Both the position numbers and the translations under genes were made by a program. A DNA stretch of 64,000 nucleotides from Archangiaceae bacterium (GTDB lineage Bacteria > Myxococcota > Myxococcia > Myxococcales > Myxococcaceae), in contig JAACJQ010000378.1 of NCBI GenBank assembly GCA_016879935.1, positions 32,487 to 96,486 of the forward strand. The letters are read 5' to 3'. How positions within the stretch are numbered: the stretch's first letter is position 1; each line of letters starts with the position of its first letter. Below the pieces are notes generated by a model. It was given only the letters and a program-made list of their open reading frames with translations. It did no database searches and was not told the origin of the DNA. This document shows positions 7,931 to 20,545 of the stretch, one piece after another.

Positions 7931-9234
7931 AGCGCCTCAACCGACGCACCGTTCTCAAGGGCGCTGGCGGCATTCTCGTCGCCCTGCCCTTGCTGCCCGA
8001 CGAGGCGCGCGCCGACGGTGGCGCCGTGCCCAAGCGCTTCATCGGCTCGTACGTGCCCAACGGCGTCTTCACGCCGCAGTGGTTCCCGACTGCGGGCGCC
8101 AACGAGCAGACGTTCACGCTCGGGGCGATTCACCAGCCGCTCGCGCCCTACAAGGACAAGTGCCTGTTCGTGCAGGGCATCGACATGAACGTGGCCATTC
8201 AAGGCACGGGCGAGATGCACCAGCGCGGCCTTGGAGCGCTGCTCACCGGCGCGAAGCTGAACAGCGGCACCTTCATCGGCAACGACGGCAGCTCGGCCGG
8301 CTGGGCGAAGGGCAAGTCGATCGATCAAGAGCTCGTCGCGATGATCGGCCAGACGTCGGTGCCCAGCCTGCAGCTCGGCGTCAACGCCCAGGAGCGCGAT
8401 GTCTCGGGCGTGATGAGCTACGGCGGCGACGCGCAGCCGCTGCTCCCGCAGAACGACCCCGCGGTCACCTTCCGCAACCTGTTCTCGGGCACGACCGGTG
8501 GCCCGATGCTCGACGAGGTGCAGAAGCGGCGGAAGTCGGTGCTCGACGCGGTGCTCGATCAGATCGCCGTCGTGAAGCGCCGCATGGGCACCGTCGATCA
8601 GGCTCGCCTCGACGCGCACTTCACCAAGGTGCGTGAGCTCGAGACGCGCGTGACGGCGCTCCCACCCGGGGCGTGCCCGACGCCGATGGCGCCTGGCGCG
8701 ATCGACCCGCTCCAGGAAGCGAAGATGCCCGAGGTCGCGAAGCTCCAGCTCGATCTGCTGCTGCTCGCGTTCCAGTGCGATCTCACCCGCGTGGCGACGA
8801 TCATGTGGAGCGACGCGAAGAACCACCGCGGCATGTCGTTCCTCGGCATCAACTCGTCGATTCACAACATCACGCACTACGGCGACGGAGACATGGGCCG
8901 CCTGAAGCTGATCGATCGTGATCGATGGCAGATGCAGCAGTTCGCCTACATTCTCGAGGGCCTCAAGAACATCACCGACCCGAACGGCACCACGCTGCTC
9001 GACAACACGCTCGTGTTCCAGGGCAGTGACGTGTCGCGCGGCAACGTGCACTCGCACGACGACATGCCGCACCTGCTCGCTGGTGGCGCGGGTGGTTGGC
9101 AGATGGGCCGGTTCGTGAGGTTCGGCGCCCAGCAGCACAATAACCTGCTCGTCTCGATTCTGCGGGCGTTCGGTGGCCAGCACACGACGTGGGGCGATCC
9201 CGCGTTCTGCACTGGCGCGCTGCGCGGCCTCTGA
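7927..9234 (+). CDS. Tat-exported DUF1552 family protein
   Basis: A 435-residue protein starting at ATG 7927, translationally coupled to the DUF1592 gene. The leader MKRLNRRTVLKGAGGILVAL carries the twin-arginine motif RRTVLKG, so it is exported folded. The body matches DUF1552: FIGSYVPNGVFTPQWFP, DIDALIGQTS-like helix, FQCDLTRVATIMW, and the late segment VHSHDDMPHLLAGGAGG. The fold is related to the sulfatase/alkaline phosphatase-like DUF1501 group. The pair with the heme lipoprotein is conserved in many myxobacteria and probably acts together in the periplasm or at the surface. Substrate unknown. Confidence 0.9.
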   Translation: MKRLNRRTVLKGAGGILVALPLLPDEARADGGAVPKRFIGSYVPNGVFTPQWFPTAGANEQTFTLGAIHQPLAPYKDKCLFVQGIDMNVAIQGTGEMHQRGLGALLTGAKLNSGTFIGNDGSSAGWAKGKSIDQELVAMIGQTSVPSLQLGVNAQERDVSGVMSYGGDAQPLLPQNDPAVTFRNLFSGTTGGPMLDEVQKRRKSVLDAVLDQIAVVKRRMGTVDQARLDAHFTKVRELETRVTALPPGACPTPMAPGAIDPLQEAKMPEVAKLQLDLLLLAFQCDLTRVATIMWSDAKNHRGMSFLGINSSIHNITHYGDGDMGRLKLIDRDRWQMQQFAYILEGLKNITDPNGTTLLDNTLVFQGSDVSRGNVHSHDDMPHLLAGGAGGWQMGRFVRFGAQQHNNLLVSILRAFGGQHTTWGDPAFCTGALRGL

Positions 9235-9279
9235 CGATTCAGGACGAGGGTGTCTCGACCCGCGCGTTCTGTCGCGCGA

Positions 9280-12200
9280 TCAGGATCGCCGGCGACGGAG
9301 CCACGGCACGAGCCCCAGCACCATGAAGAGCTCGGCGGTCGAGGTGCAGCCGCAGCCCGAGCCTCCGCGAATGGAGCCTGTTCCGCCGCTCCCACCGTCG
9401 GCCGAGGACGTCGTTCCAGCATCGGTCCCTGCGTCGACGACGACGGTTCCTGCGTCGGGCTCGTCGATCGGCTGGTACCGCACGCCGTCGCTGAGCACCT
9501 CGGACGAGGCACCTGACGCGCCACGCGCACGCACCGCGAAGACGTACCGGGCGCCCGGGCGCAGCATGCTCGCGTAGTCGACGCGAGTGACGTCAGCGCC
9601 GACGGGAATGAAGGGGTTACCGGGCACGGTCGGATGGCGCGTGAGCGGGGTCCCGCCAGACGTGAGCAGCGCCCACTCGTACCCCGTGGCGTTCGGCACC
9701 GCGTCCCACTCGGCCGTCAACACGCCGGGCGTCGTCGACTCGTCGATGTCGCCAGCGTCGGGGCGGCGGCGATCGATCTCCCGCACTTCACGCGGCGGCG
9801 GGAAACGCTGCGGCCCGATGCCGTAGAGAAACCCGTCGGCCGCCGTGACCAGCAGCTCCTGCTTTCCATCGCCGTCGAGGTCGCCGGTGACGGCCTCTCC
9901 GACCGGCGCGCGCAGATTCAAGGCCCACAGCAGCGGTGTGCCCGTGGCGCAGGCGTCGAGCGCGTACAGGAACCCATCGGTGCTGCCGACGATAATCGCC
10001 GACTGCCCCGGCCAGAGCGTCTCCAGCGCCGTCGCGTTGCCCAGCGAGCCTGCGACGACGCCCGCATCGGCGATCTCCGCCTCGCTCGAGAACTTCTGAC
10101 CGCGCGCGAGCACCACGTGCGCTCGTTCGACCCCCGTCTGCGCGTCGATCAACACCAGCTCGGGAGACTGGAAGCCCGCGTTCGCGATCACGAGCCCGGT
10201 GGGGCACGAGAGCGTGGCGGCGAAGGACGAATAGAAGCGCTGCGGCAGGGTCACGCTCCAGGTGGCGGGCGTCGTCATCGCAGGCGGCGTCGCCAACGCC
10301 ACGCCCTCGAGCGCGTGGTAGCAGGCCGCGCCCACCGTGGTGATCGGCCCGGCCTTGCCGCGCACCACCACTGGCATGATCGAGTGCGTGGCGATCGTCG
10401 AGCCATACAGCCGACCGTCGGTTCCGCCGTGCAGCCACAACGACCCACGCAGGCTCGCGATCACGTCATCGGCGCCATCGCCGTCGAGGTCGTCGATCGA
10501 GACGTAGCCCTGCCCGCTTCCGGCGGTGATCATCGGCGTGCTCGACCACGAGAGCCCGCTGGAGCCGACCACCACCGCACGCCCATCGCCCGTGCTCGAG
10601 TTGAACTGGGTGAGCGCGAAACGAACGCCGGCGTCGCTGAACATCGGAACGGGGTCGGACGCAGCGGCCCAGTTCGGCTGGCCAGGAATTCGAAACTGGT
10701 CGACCAGCTCGGGTGAACGGCCGACCAGCACGTCACCTTCGAGCGCCACGAGCAGCTCGCGCGTGCCGTTGCCATCGAGATCGAGCGCCACGGGAAACGT
10801 CGCGCCCGGCCAGCTCCACACTTCGGTTGGCTCGCTGACGAGGCTCGCCATGCGCGCGTCGAGGCGCTTGAGCCGGCCCACCGAGTCACGAACGATGATC
10901 TCGTCGGCTCCCGCATCGAAGCGCGCGGTGATGGGAGTGTGCCCCAGCCCGCGCGGCCCTGAATACGCGCCGCCGGTACGAATGCCGGGCTGCGGCAGCT
11001 CTCCATCGGAGAAGTTGATCGGCTGCAGCTCGGGGTTGATGGCCACGAGGTACCCGTCGGAGCGGGCGAAGAGCAGGCCTTCTGCCGCTCCTGAGATGTT
11101 GCGGTGCGCCGAGACGCCGCGCAGCCCGACGCCCGCAGGAATCGGCAACGAGTGGACGACGGCCGGCATCGCGCCCAGAGACCACAGCTCGAGGGTCTGA
11201 TTCCGGAAGAGCACGAGCCCACGAGCGCTTCCGATGGGCAGCGTCGCCCACTGAATGCCGGTGTTCACCGCACGACGAGAGACCCGATCCATCATCGTGA
11301 GCACCTGCCCAGCGGGGAGCGCGAAGGCCGGGCTCGGAAACGCCGCCGAGAGACTCGTGAAGCGATACCCGCGAATGCCGCTCGACCCGCTCGTCACCAA
11401 CGTCGGGCGTTCGGTCGCCGAGAGCTGCAGCACCGCCACGAGCTGTTCGTCGTCGACGCGCGACTTCACCATGCCAGTCATCACGTCGAACACGTACGAG
11501 CTGGTGCGCCCGCCTTCGACGAAGGTCGAGATCACCTCGGGCGTGCCATCGCCATCGAGATCGCTGCTCAGCCGAAGGGGAAACGTGTGCCGATCGGTCG
11601 CGAGATCGGCCACTCCGCGCTTCCACTCGAGCTTCAGCCGATCTGCCACGGCCCGGGAGCGATCGAACGTCATCACGAAGAGCGCGCGGGAGTTGATCGT
11701 CGCGTCGTACGAGTTGTTCGTCGCCGCGACGACGGCCTTTCGACCGCCGCTGAGCGGAGCGAGTTCCGTGCGCATCACGCCGTACGGAATCGGAAAGCCG
11801 ATGTCGTAGCCCGGGTCGGTCGCGCCAGACGCGAGCGCAGCGCCGGTTCGACCGTCGTACGCGTACACGCGGCGAATCGCGAAGGTGAGCACCTCGGGCT
11901 GGCCGTCGCCGTCGAGGTCGGCCACCACGTCGGCAGCGCCGCAGTAGTACTCGCGGTTCACGGGCAGCTCCCAGAGTCTGCGGCTGCCGTCGTCGATCTC
12001 GGGGCCGAAGCCGTTCGCGAAGTGCCAGGCCATCGCGCGGGGTCTTCCGTTCACGCTGCCGCAGGCGTTGTCGGCCGCGTAGAGATCGTCGACGCCATCA
12101 CCATCGAGATCGGCGAGGCGAACCGCGCCGACGATGGTGCCGAAGGTGCCTGGTGCCATGCGCCACCGCAGCGCCCCGGTACGAACGTCGAAGATGCCGA

Positions 12201-12567
12201 GAAACGCATTTTCGCCCGTGACGACGAGCTCCTTCGCGCCGTCGTTGTTCAGATCGGCGACGTGAACGATGGTCGAGACCGCGAGCGGAGGCGTCTCCCA
12301 CACCACCGTGTCATCGGGCCGCTTCGCCACGAGCTTGCCGCCCGCGATCAACACCACCTCGGCGGAGCCATCACCCTCGAGATCGATCGCGACCTGCTGC
12401 TCTCCGCCCAGCTCACCGCCCAGGTACCGCCTCCAGGTGACCGCCGGCGTGCGCAGGTCAGCCGGTTCGCTCGTCACGGCAGTCCGTCGATTGTCACGCC
12501 GCGCCATGGGCCAGTCGGCGAAGGCGGCGCTGCTGACGAGAACGAGGGCGACGAGGACAGAACGCAT
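9280..12567 (-). CDS. FG-GAP/VCBS repeat protein with MYXO-CTERM sorting signal
   Basis: A 1095-residue secreted protein. ATG 12567 gives signal peptide MRSVLVALVLVSSAAFADW; the longer frame to 12702 has no signal and is rejected. The body contains many calcium-binding-like repeats of the type DLDGDGxxE/DLNNDGAKELV, which form FG-GAP/VCBS beta-propeller blades, followed by a fibronectin-like region (TAEWDAVPNATGYEWALLT). The C-terminus has a Gly/Ser/Thr linker, GCGC, a hydrophobic stretch LFMVLGLVPWL and RRRR: the MYXO-CTERM signal for surface anchoring found in myxobacteria. It probably sits on the cell surface and may bind polymers or other proteins. Confidence 0.93.
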   Translation of the reverse strand: MRSVLVALVLVSSAAFADWPMARRDNRRTAVTSEPADLRTPAVTWRRYLGGELGGEQQVAIDLEGDGSAEVVLIAGGKLVAKRPDDTVVWETPPLAVSTIVHVADLNNDGAKELVVTGENAFLGIFDVRTGALRWRMAPGTFGTIVGAVRLADLDGDGVDDLYAADNACGSVNGRPRAMAWHFANGFGPEIDDGSRRLWELPVNREYYCGAADVVADLDGDGQPEVLTFAIRRVYAYDGRTGAALASGATDPGYDIGFPIPYGVMRTELAPLSGGRKAVVAATNNSYDATINSRALFVMTFDRSRAVADRLKLEWKRGVADLATDRHTFPLRLSSDLDGDGTPEVISTFVEGGRTSSYVFDVMTGMVKSRVDDEQLVAVLQLSATERPTLVTSGSSGIRGYRFTSLSAAFPSPAFALPAGQVLTMMDRVSRRAVNTGIQWATLPIGSARGLVLFRNQTLELWSLGAMPAVVHSLPIPAGVGLRGVSAHRNISGAAEGLLFARSDGYLVAINPELQPINFSDGELPQPGIRTGGAYSGPRGLGHTPITARFDAGADEIIVRDSVGRLKRLDARMASLVSEPTEVWSWPGATFPVALDLDGNGTRELLVALEGDVLVGRSPELVDQFRIPGQPNWAAASDPVPMFSDAGVRFALTQFNSSTGDGRAVVVGSSGLSWSSTPMITAGSGQGYVSIDDLDGDGADDVIASLRGSLWLHGGTDGRLYGSTIATHSIMPVVVRGKAGPITTVGAACYHALEGVALATPPAMTTPATWSVTLPQRFYSSFAATLSCPTGLVIANAGFQSPELVLIDAQTGVERAHVVLARGQKFSSEAEIADAGVVAGSLGNATALETLWPGQSAIIVGSTDGFLYALDACATGTPLLWALNLRAPVGEAVTGDLDGDGKQELLVTAADGFLYGIGPQRFPPPREVREIDRRRPDAGDIDESTTPGVLTAEWDAVPNATGYEWALLTSGGTPLTRHPTVPGNPFIPVGADVTRVDYASMLRPGARYVFAVRARGASGASSEVLSDGVRYQPIDEPDAGTVVVDAGTDAGTTSSADGGSGGTGSIRGGSGCGCTSTAELFMVLGLVPWLRRRRS

Positions 12568-12715
12568 GACGGCAGAACACCGGAGCCCCGGCCCCTGCGC
12601 AACCGCCTCAGTTCGCACCAACCTGCGATGAACAAGGCACACCACGCCTGAGGCCGGTGCTGTCGATGCAGGCGTGACACTCGACGCGGGCGTGCGGCGC
12701 ACCTGCCGCAGCCCC

Positions 12716-13354
12716 TCAGTACGCGACGTAGGCCGGCCGCGTGCGCTCGTTCCACTTGCGAATCGACGGCCGCTGCCAGTTCGCCTCGACGTACGCCTTC
12801 ACCTTCTTCGGCAGCAGATCGCCGTTCGCGTTCAGCCGCTGCAGCATCATCGCGAGATCGGCATCGGCAAGGCACCACTGCGGGAACAACGTCGTGCGGT
12901 CGTCGCGAATCAGCCGATCGCACGCTGCCAACAGCCGCGCCGCCGCCTTCTGCCCCGCGAGCGACAGCGGCTTCGTCGTGTGCTCGTACCAGACGGTGTA
13001 CGTCGAGCGCTCCTCGCGAATCGGCATCAGATCGCTGCGCACCCACGCCATCACTTCGCGACAGATCGCGCGCTCCTTCAGATCTTCGGGGAACAGCCGC
13101 GGGTATTTCGGGAACGGGAACGTCTCGGCGAGGTACTCGGCGATCGCCTGCGACTCCGCGAGCCAGAAGTCACCGTGCTGCAGCGCCGGAATTCGGCCGG
13201 TGTGCGCCTGGTACGTCGCGATCTGGTGTTCCTTCTTCGGCAGCGAGACCTCTTTCACCGTGTACGGCAGGCCCTTCTCTTCGAGCGCGACGAAGGCCGA
13301 GAGGGCGTAGGGCGAGATCCAGTGGGTGTCGACGTAGAGGGTCAGGGAGTCCAT
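12716..13354 (-). CDS. yfcF: YfcF-like glutathione S-transferase
   Basis: A 212-residue protein that matches E. coli YfcF along its length in my reading: SPYALSAFVALEEKGLPYTV (thioredoxin-like N-domain), RIPALQHGDFWLAESQAI (cis-Pro and SxAIAEYL glutathione-binding motif), AWVRSDLMPIREERST, and WCLADADLAMMLQRLN in the helical C-domain. YfcF proteins have glutathione transferase or peroxidase-type activity against hydroperoxides. It is cytosolic. The gene stands alone between an FHA protein and a surface protein, so context adds little. Confidence 0.9.
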   Translation of the reverse strand: MDSLTLYVDTHWISPYALSAFVALEEKGLPYTVKEVSLPKKEHQIATYQAHTGRIPALQHGDFWLAESQAIAEYLAETFPFPKYPRLFPEDLKERAICREVMAWVRSDLMPIREERSTYTVWYEHTTKPLSLAGQKAAARLLAACDRLIRDDRTTLFPQWCLADADLAMMLQRLNANGDLLPKKVKAYVEANWQRPSIRKWNERTRPAYVAY

Positions 13355-13387
13355 GGGCGCGCACCTTCGTGAGCGCGGCCTGCGACG

Positions 13388-14749
13388 TCAAGGCTCCCAG
13401 CTGCCCAGCCACGCCAGGTAGGCCTCGTGAAGCAATGCCCCCGTCAGGAAGACGAACGTGCGGCCGCTGCCGACGATGCGATCGCCCGACGAGAGCGCAC
13501 CGTCGTGGTGCCGACCGATGCCGGCCCAGCCGTTCCCCAACGGGCGAAGCGGCAGCCCCCACGAGAAGTCCTTGCGGCTGCGTGACAGCGGCAGCACGGC
13601 GCCGGTCTCGAGATCGATCAGCAGCGCGTCGTGCTCTTCCGACGCCCAGCGTGCGTTGCCGAAGGGCAGCTCCCGAACGGACTGCCCGCCGATCCAGGTG
13701 CCGCCGAGCACGAAGCGCGTCGAGGAGTACTTGCGCAACAGCTCGCGCAGCTCATGGGCGCGCCCGGTCAGCCGGGTGCCCTCGAAGTCGATCGTCTTCC
13801 ACCCGCTCGCGACCAGCACGTCGACGAGGGGGCCGAGCGGGCCGAGAGGCTCGGCGAGGTGCAGGCGAATCGTGTGGGCCTTCGGTGGCCGGTTCTTCAA
13901 CGCCATGAGCGAGGCCGACGGCACGGCGGCGCTGAACTCGAGGCCCACCACACGCAGCGTCTTCGGCAACACCGCAAGCACGCCCTCGAGCCGCGAAGCC
14001 GATTCGGTGCCGTTGCACTGCAACGTCAGCCGCGAGGTGGCGCCGAACTGGGGCCCGGCGAACGCGCGCGCCAGGCGAATGCTCTCGGAGGCGTCACGCG
14101 GCCCCAGCCAGATGCTGCACGAGACGACGTAGCCGCACTTCCAGACGAGGTGATCGTTGCGCAGATCGCCAAGCCGGTGCCGCTGCCGTCGAATCGCCGC
14201 GTAGTCACCGATCAGGTCGGGGTCGTTGGTGCCGTGCTGCAGCTTCAGCTCGTAGGCCGCCATCAACGCGTGCGGGGCCTCGTGCTCGATCAGCCAGTCG
14301 CCGAGCACGTGCCAGCGCGCTTCGTCCCATGGGGCCTCTGCCACGGCGTCGAGCAGCTCGGGGGGTTCGGTCTCGGTCTGCGGGCTGGCCTGCTCGATGA
14401 CCTGAAACACGAGCGAGGCCGACAACGCGATGCGATCGCCGAGCACGAGGTCGATCGACCCCGCGCCCCGCATCGGGTCACCGTTGACGAGAATGGTCCC
14501 GGTGTGGCCGAAGTGCGTCAGTGTCCACGAGCTGTCTTCGACGGTGAAGCCGCAGTTCTTCCGGCCGCCCCAGCCATCGGCGCAGAAGCCCTCCCAGGCC
14601 CAGGGCTCGACCCGCACGACGATCTCGCAGGTCTGATCGATGCCGATGCTGAACCGGCCGCCGTTGCAGGCATAGGAGCGGCCTCCGCCGGGAAACTCGA
14701 CGGAGACGCCCGACGGAGCCGAGATGAGCGTCAGCGCGAGACCCGACAC
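13388..14749 (-). CDS. FHA-domain protein with a TIGR02996-like segment
   Basis: A 453-residue protein starting at GTG 14749. Residues about 25-115 read as an FHA-like beta-sandwich ([47 protein letters not shown]). Residues about 130-165 ([25 protein letters not shown]) match the repeat-companion motif TIGR02996 seen in myxobacterial and planctomycete proteins. The middle resembles leucine-rich-repeat-type scoring domains of the same proteins. The C-terminus ([20 protein letters not shown]) may be a second FHA-type strand set. FHA domains bind phosphothreonine, so it may read Ser/Thr kinase signals, which are abundant in myxobacteria. Confidence 0.7.
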   Translation of the reverse strand: MSGLALTLISAPSGVSVEFPGGGRSYACNGGRFSIGIDQTCEIVVRVEPWAWEGFCADGWGGRKNCGFTVEDSSWTLTHFGHTGTILVNGDPMRGAGSIDLVLGDRIALSASLVFQVIEQASPQTETEPPELLDAVAEAPWDEARWHVLGDWLIEHEAPHALMAAYELKLQHGTNDPDLIGDYAAIRRQRHRLGDLRNDHLVWKCGYVVSCSIWLGPRDASESIRLARAFAGPQFGATSRLTLQCNGTESASRLEGVLAVLPKTLRVVGLEFSAAVPSASLMALKNRPPKAHTIRLHLAEPLGPLGPLVDVLVASGWKTIDFEGTRLTGRAHELRELLRKYSSTRFVLGGTWIGGQSVRELPFGNARWASEEHDALLIDLETGAVLPLSRSRKDFSWGLPLRPLGNGWAGIGRHHDGALSSGDRIVGSGRTFVFLTGALLHEAYLAWLGSWEP

Positions 14750-14775
14750 GTCTGACTTCGTACCGCGTCAGCAGG

Positions 14776-16701
14776 TCAGACGTCGATCTCGTCGACGTCG
14801 CCCGCGCGCTCCATGATGAAGTTGAACCGCGCCGAGACGTCGCGCCCCATCAGCTCGTTGATCGTCTTGTCCGTCTCGAGCTCGTCGTCGACCGACACCT
14901 TCAGCGCGATGCGCTTCTTCGTGTCGAGCGTCGTCTCTTTCAGCTCGTCGGCCGTCATCTCGCCGAGGCCCTTGAAGCGCATGATGTTGGGCTTCGCGTT
15001 GCCCTTCACCTTCTCTTTGATGATGCGGTCGCGGTGCTCTTCGTCGAGCGCCCAGTACGTCTCTTTGCCGATGTCGACGCGGTAGAGCGGCGGCTGGGCG
15101 ATGTACACGTGGCCGCCTTTGATGAGCGGGCGCATGTGCCGGTAGAAGAACGTGAGGAGCAACGTGGAGATGTGCTGGCCGTCGGCGTCGGCGTCCATCA
15201 GCAGGAAGATCTTGCCGTAGCGCAGGCGCGAGAGATCGATCGCGTTGCCCAGGCCGCAGCCGAGCGCGCTCGCGATGTCCTGCAGCTCCTTGTTCGACGA
15301 CACCTTCTCGCCCGAGGCCTGCTCGGCGTTGAGCACCTTGCCGCGCAACGGAAGAATCGCCTGCGTCTTGCGATCGCGCCCCTGCTTGGCGGTGCCGCCT
15401 GCGGAGTCACCTTCGACGATGAACAGCTCGCTCTCGCCCGGGTCGGCCGACGCACAGTCGGAGAGCTTGCCGGGAAGGCTCGTGCGGTTGACGGGGCCCT
15501 TGCGCGAGACGGCCAGGCTCGCCGCACGTGACGCTTCTCGCGCCCGCGCCGCGAGAATGATGCGCGCGATGATCGCCTCGGCGATCGTCTTGTTGTCGTT
15601 GAGCCACTTCTCGACGGCGGGCCGCACCACGTTGTCGACCTGGCCCTGCACCTCGGGGTTGTTGAGGCGCTCCTTGGTCTGGCCCTGGAACTGCGGCTCG
15701 ACGACGTAGGCCGAGATGATGCACAGCATGCCCTCACGAATGTCTTCGGCGGTGAGGGTCACGCCCTTCGGCGTCAGATCGTGCGTCTCGATGTAGTTGC
15801 GCACGGCCTTGACGACGCCCGACTTGAGCCCGTTCTCGTGCGTTCCGCCGCTCTTCGTCGGAATGCCGTTGACGTAGCTCTTCACGTACTCGTCGGTGGC
15901 CTCCGTCCACACCAGGGCGAGCTCGAGCCGAATGCCGTTCACGTGCGCCTTGTAGAAGGGCTGCGTGCCGGCGGGCACCATCGCCTTCTGGCGCTCGGTG
16001 ACGAGCTTCTCGATGTACTCGGCGATGCCACCGTCGTGTTTGTAGGTGGCCTCGACCTTCGGCGACTGGGTCTCGTCGATGAAGACGACCTCCATGCCCT
16101 TGTGCAGGTAGCTCTTGGCCTCGAGGCGCTCCCGAATCGTCTCGGCGTCGAACTTGAGCTTGGGCCCGAAGATCTCGGCGTCGGGCGTGAAGGTGATCGT
16201 CGTGCCGGTGCCGCGCACGTTGGCGCCGGCCTTGAGCTTCGTCTTCGGCACGCCGCGCGCGTAGGTCTGCTCGTGCAGCTTGCCGTCGCGCTTGATCTTC
16301 ACCTCGAACTCGCTCGAGAGCGCGTTCACCACCGAGCTGCCGACGCCGTGCAGACCGCCGGAGTGCTCGTAGTTGCCCGCCTTGAACTTTCCGCCCGAGT
16401 GGAGCGTGGTGAGAATCACCTCGACCGCGGGCTTCTTGTACTTGGGCATGATCGACACGGGAATGCCGCGGCCGTCGTCGGTCACCGTGACGCTCTGCCC
16501 GCCCTTGTGAATCGTCACCTCGACGCGGCTGGCGTGGCCGTTCATCACCTCGTCGACCGAGTTGTCGACGATCTCCCAGAGGAGGTGGTGGTAGCCCTCG
16601 AGGCCCGTACCGCCGATGTACATGCCGGGGCGCGTGCGCACCGGCTGCAACCCTTCGAGCACTTCGATTTCGTCAGCGTCGTACTTGCGGTTGGCAGCCA
16701 T
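14776..16701 (-). CDS. parE: DNA topoisomerase IV subunit B (ParE-type)
   Basis: A 641-residue type IIA topoisomerase ATPase subunit. The GHKL motifs are present: [30 protein letters not shown]. The TOPRIM part has [21 protein letters not shown] and the acidic motif DADADGQH, and the C-terminus has [10 protein letters not shown]. The length equals ParE and short GyrB forms; the roughly 165-residue insertion of E. coli GyrB is absent. It lies 3 bases downstream of parC, so the two form an operon. Together they decatenate chromosomes after replication. It could be a GyrB in an organism with one enzyme, but the direct parC partner favours ParE. Confidence 0.93.
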   Translation of the reverse strand: MAANRKYDADEIEVLEGLQPVRTRPGMYIGGTGLEGYHHLLWEIVDNSVDEVMNGHASRVEVTIHKGGQSVTVTDDGRGIPVSIMPKYKKPAVEVILTTLHSGGKFKAGNYEHSGGLHGVGSSVVNALSSEFEVKIKRDGKLHEQTYARGVPKTKLKAGANVRGTGTTITFTPDAEIFGPKLKFDAETIRERLEAKSYLHKGMEVVFIDETQSPKVEATYKHDGGIAEYIEKLVTERQKAMVPAGTQPFYKAHVNGIRLELALVWTEATDEYVKSYVNGIPTKSGGTHENGLKSGVVKAVRNYIETHDLTPKGVTLTAEDIREGMLCIISAYVVEPQFQGQTKERLNNPEVQGQVDNVVRPAVEKWLNDNKTIAEAIIARIILAARAREASRAASLAVSRKGPVNRTSLPGKLSDCASADPGESELFIVEGDSAGGTAKQGRDRKTQAILPLRGKVLNAEQASGEKVSSNKELQDIASALGCGLGNAIDLSRLRYGKIFLLMDADADGQHISTLLLTFFYRHMRPLIKGGHVYIAQPPLYRVDIGKETYWALDEEHRDRIIKEKVKGNAKPNIMRFKGLGEMTADELKETTLDTKKRIALKVSVDDELETDKTINELMGRDVSARFNFIMERAGDVDEIDV

Positions 16702-16704
16702 CGA

Positions 16705-19098
<2,394 letters not shown>

Positions 19099-19180
19099 CG
19101 TCTTTCCCGTGCCTTATTCCGCGTGTTCCGCGTGCTACAGGACTGTGTCGGCGGGACTGTACCCATCGGCGATCGCGACA

Positions 19181-19225
19181 CAAGAAAATGACTGCACGCG
19201 CGTGTAGGCCCGTGTCGTTTTCTTG
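19181..19225. repeat. Inverted repeat between parC and a PEGA gene
   Basis: The arms CAAGAAAATGAC (19181-19192) and GTCGTTTTCTTG (19214-19225) pair over 12 positions with one T-G wobble. The 21-base loop holds the perfect palindrome CACGCGCGTG. It lies in the 197-base region between the divergent genes parC and 19296-20528, so it may be an operator or a supercoiling-sensitive element. No promoter could be fixed with confidence. Confidence 0.4.
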
Positions 19226-19295
19226 ACGAGCACGGCAGGCACGATCGTCCGTTCGTCGGACGTGCGTTCCCACTGCACTCGGCTAGTCTCGCGCC

Positions 19296-20528
19296 GTGCT
19301 CTCACTCCTGCTCGTCGTTCTCGCCGCGCCCGCCAAGGGTGGCGCAGCGGCTTCTGCGTCGTCACTCCCCAACCGCGCCGCCCTCTTCGTCGTCGCGAAA
19401 GAGACTGGCGAGACCAGCGCCGCCAAGGTCGAGGTCGAGCTGCGCAAGGCCCTCGAGGAGCGCTCCGTCGGCCTCACCGATCTCGAGTCGCTCTTCCCCG
19501 TCGATCTGCCGGCGAACAAAGGCGCGACGCTGCTGAAAGAAGGCACCGAGGCGGTCGACAACCTCGACTTCGACGCGGCCAACGCGAAGTTCACCGAAGC
19601 GATGGCGTTCTACGGGCAGAACCCCGCGCTCGCCGATGCGCGTGAGGTCGCGACCGTTCACCTTCACCTCGCGAACATCGCGCTGCAGACCGGCGGCAAG
19701 CCCGGCCAGAAGGCGGCGCTCGAGAACGTGTCGAAGGCGCTCGTGCTCTTCCCCGCCATCGAGCTCGACCCGAAGTACTTCGGCCCCGACGTGAAGAAGC
19801 TCGCCGACAAGGCGCTGATCGATCTGAACAAGGGCACGAAGGCGCAGCTGACGATCGCCTCGCAGCCGCTCGGAGCCGAAGTGCTCTTCCGTGGCGCCAC
19901 GCTCGGCACCACCCCGCTGTCGGAGGCCCCCGTCGTTCCCGCCGGCCGTCACCTCGTCACCGTGAAGCACCCCGGGTTCAAGCCTGCTGGCGCCTTCGTC
20001 AACGTCACCAAAGAGGGCGGGCAGGTCACGCTCGAGCTCAGCGAAGCCGAGGGCTACGCCGAGGCCCGCCGCTCGATGAACGGCCTCGTGCCTGCCAACC
20101 TCGCCAAGGGAGTTCCGCGCGAGGCGCGACAGGTGGCCGAGACGATGAAGTCGCGCTTTCTCATCGTCACCGAGGTCGCTCCGGGCGGCGACGGCGCCCT
20201 CGAGGTGTGGGACGTCGAGACCAAGAGCCGCCTCAAAGACGTCTCGCTCCCAACCGATGGGAACTTCGGGCCCGTCGTCGACAAGGTGAAGGCCTTCCTC
20301 GCGAATCCGTCACCTGTGGCCGTGGCGAAGACCGAGACCCAGGTGACGACGACGGTGGAACCCGACTCGGGTGACTCGGTGTTGTCGAAGTGGTGGTTCT
20401 GGGCGGCGGTGGGAGGCGTGGTGGTGGTGGGCGCCGCGGCAACGACGGTCGGCGTCGTCGCGTCACAACCTCAGCGGCCGGCGGCGGCGCAGACGCCTTC
20501 GTTCAACCCCATCTTGTTCCCGCTGTAA
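19296..20528 (+). CDS. PEGA-domain membrane protein
   Basis: A 410-residue protein from GTG 19296, which places a hydrophobic leader (MLSLLLVVLAAPAKG) at the very N-terminus. Residues about 80-175 are helical and TPR-like (TLLKEGTEAVDNLDFDAANAKF). A PEGA beta domain follows at about 186-250 (QPLGAEVLFRGATLGTTPL, HPGFKPAGAFVNV). A transmembrane segment near residue 370 (WWFWAAVGGVVVVGAAATTVGVV) is followed by a short Pro-rich tail. PEGA domains bind cell-wall or surface polymers. It is paired with a second PEGA gene 17 bases downstream, and both share the same plan, so they are probably paralogues acting in the envelope. Confidence 0.8.
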   Translation: MLSLLLVVLAAPAKGGAAASASSLPNRAALFVVAKETGETSAAKVEVELRKALEERSVGLTDLESLFPVDLPANKGATLLKEGTEAVDNLDFDAANAKFTEAMAFYGQNPALADAREVATVHLHLANIALQTGGKPGQKAALENVSKALVLFPAIELDPKYFGPDVKKLADKALIDLNKGTKAQLTIASQPLGAEVLFRGATLGTTPLSEAPVVPAGRHLVTVKHPGFKPAGAFVNVTKEGGQVTLELSEAEGYAEARRSMNGLVPANLAKGVPREARQVAETMKSRFLIVTEVAPGGDGALEVWDVETKSRLKDVSLPTDGNFGPVVDKVKAFLANPSPVAVAKTETQVTTTVEPDSGDSVLSKWWFWAAVGGVVVVGAAATTVGVVASQPQRPAAAQTPSFNPILFPL

Positions 20529-20545
20529 CGACGTCCAAGGCTCCC

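Noticed and set aside
7612..9183. 523-residue minus-strand open frame opposite DUF1592/DUF1552 genes
   Set aside because: No recognisable domain, and both plus-strand proteins are clear family members with proper export signals.
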